DNA from: a virus
IMG/VR virus record: IMGVR_UViG_3300042325_000122
Span: 1-34,109 of that record
DNA length: 34,109 nucleotides
Strand: one strand, 5' to 3'
Shown here: positions 33,866 to 34,109 of the stretch, in pieces
Position numbering within the stretch: position 1 is the first letter of the stretch
Layout: every line of letters starts with the position of its first letter
Translations under genes and position numbers: made by a program
The notes under the pieces: model-generated
What the model saw: only the letters and a program-made list of their open reading frames with translations
What the model was told of the DNA's origin: nothing
The model's database searches: none

Positions 33866-34109
33866 TTATGTAAGTTCAACATAGCTCATTACGAGATCTA
33901 TGCTTAATTCTGTATTTGTTTGTACGTACACGCTCATACCTTGACTTAACACTAATTTCTCACCTCCATTTACAACTCGTAAACTTTGATGAGGTGGTAT
34001 AATTACATTTTTTATGTAGTATGCAGTATCTAAAGTAGTAGTATCAAGAATACGAACAGATGCAAGAACCATAGCATCAGTAATATTTGTTAAACTTAAT
34101 CCAATTACC
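33866..34109 (-). CDS. Small virion protein, 5' end outside window
   Basis: The frame stays open to the right edge (VIGLSLTNITDA precedes the internal ATG at 34072), so that ATG is probably not the start and the N-terminus is cut off. The 80 visible residues read VIGLSLTNIT, then TAYYIKNVIIPPHQSLRVVN, GGEKLVLSQGMSVYVQTNTE and LSIDLVMSYVEL. The 'L-x-x-G-x-x-L-V-L-x-x-G-x-x-x-x-V-x-x ... D-x-x-x-S-Y-x-E' ending marks a small beta-sandwich virion protein common in phages, comparable to the 107-aa gene at 19828-20151. The function is not known to me. It is the first visible gene of the long minus-strand block. Confidence 0.55.
   Translation of the reverse strand, partial: VIGLSLTNITDAMVLASVRILDTTTLDTAYYIKNVIIPPHQSLRVVNGGEKLVLSQGMSVYVQTNTELSIDLVMSYVELT

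Noticed and set aside
1-34109. tRNA genes, integrase, attachment sites and insertion sequences
   Set aside because: I saw no cloverleaf-like sequence in the gaps, no transposase or integrase motif and no terminal repeats; nearly all bases are in the listed genes.

Overview
The window is part of the genome of a T4-like (contractile-tailed) bacteriophage. It is AT-rich and tightly packed, with no RNA genes and no gap longer than about 100 bases. The closest overall resemblance, from memory of protein families, is to marine T4-like myoviruses of the cyanophage/pelagiphage type. The grounds are recognisable gp14- and gp15-type neck/tail-completion proteins, very large modular tail-fibre/adhesin proteins, and small virion proteins typical of that group. 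The host cannot be read from the sequence.

Layout. (1) 1-3283, plus strand: a 5'-truncated gp14-like neck protein, a gp15-like tail-completion protein and a Nudix hydrolase overlapping its end. (2) 3280-11984, minus strand: transcribed from 11984 down, a tail-fibre protein (535 aa), a glycine-rich adhesin-like protein (268 aa), a short fibre protein (204 aa) and an 1881-aa virion protein. This block meets block 1 tail to tail, with the stop codons overlapping. (3) 12082-15814, plus strand: a three-gene carbohydrate-modification island (GT9-like glycosyltransferase, SGNH-type hydrolase, NodU/CmcH-type carbamoyltransferase) with its own sigma70-like promoter and a symmetric hairpin terminator. 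(4) 15851-34109, minus strand: transcribed from the right edge, two small virion proteins (the first cut by the window end), two giant paralogous adhesins (1914 and 2497 aa), two small virion proteins, and a cassette of three cysteine/glycine-rich adhesin-like proteins interleaved with two tail-assembly-chaperone-like proteins.

How it fits together. Blocks 1, 2 and 4 are late virion genes for tail completion and host recognition. The two giant proteins start with eight CBM5/12-like carbohydrate-binding repeats each, continue into a right-handed beta-helix and a YGNG/DGxTW propeller-like repeat array, and end in a common fibre C-terminus. The island of block 3 probably modifies a sugar on the host surface or on the virion. 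AATAAATA/GATAAATA/CATAAATA octamers, one base from the T4 late promoter TATAAATA, sit just upstream of four late genes or gene groups.

The strongest candidate for something undescribed is the 15851-19468 cassette: three proteins with 9-11% cysteine, including CCC clusters, built on the polyglycine adhesin plan and paired with paralogous chaperone-like genes. The next is a repeated C-x-R-D...D-A...Y-D helical module shared by the three largest proteins, three copies of which appear to be inserted inside a beta-helix.
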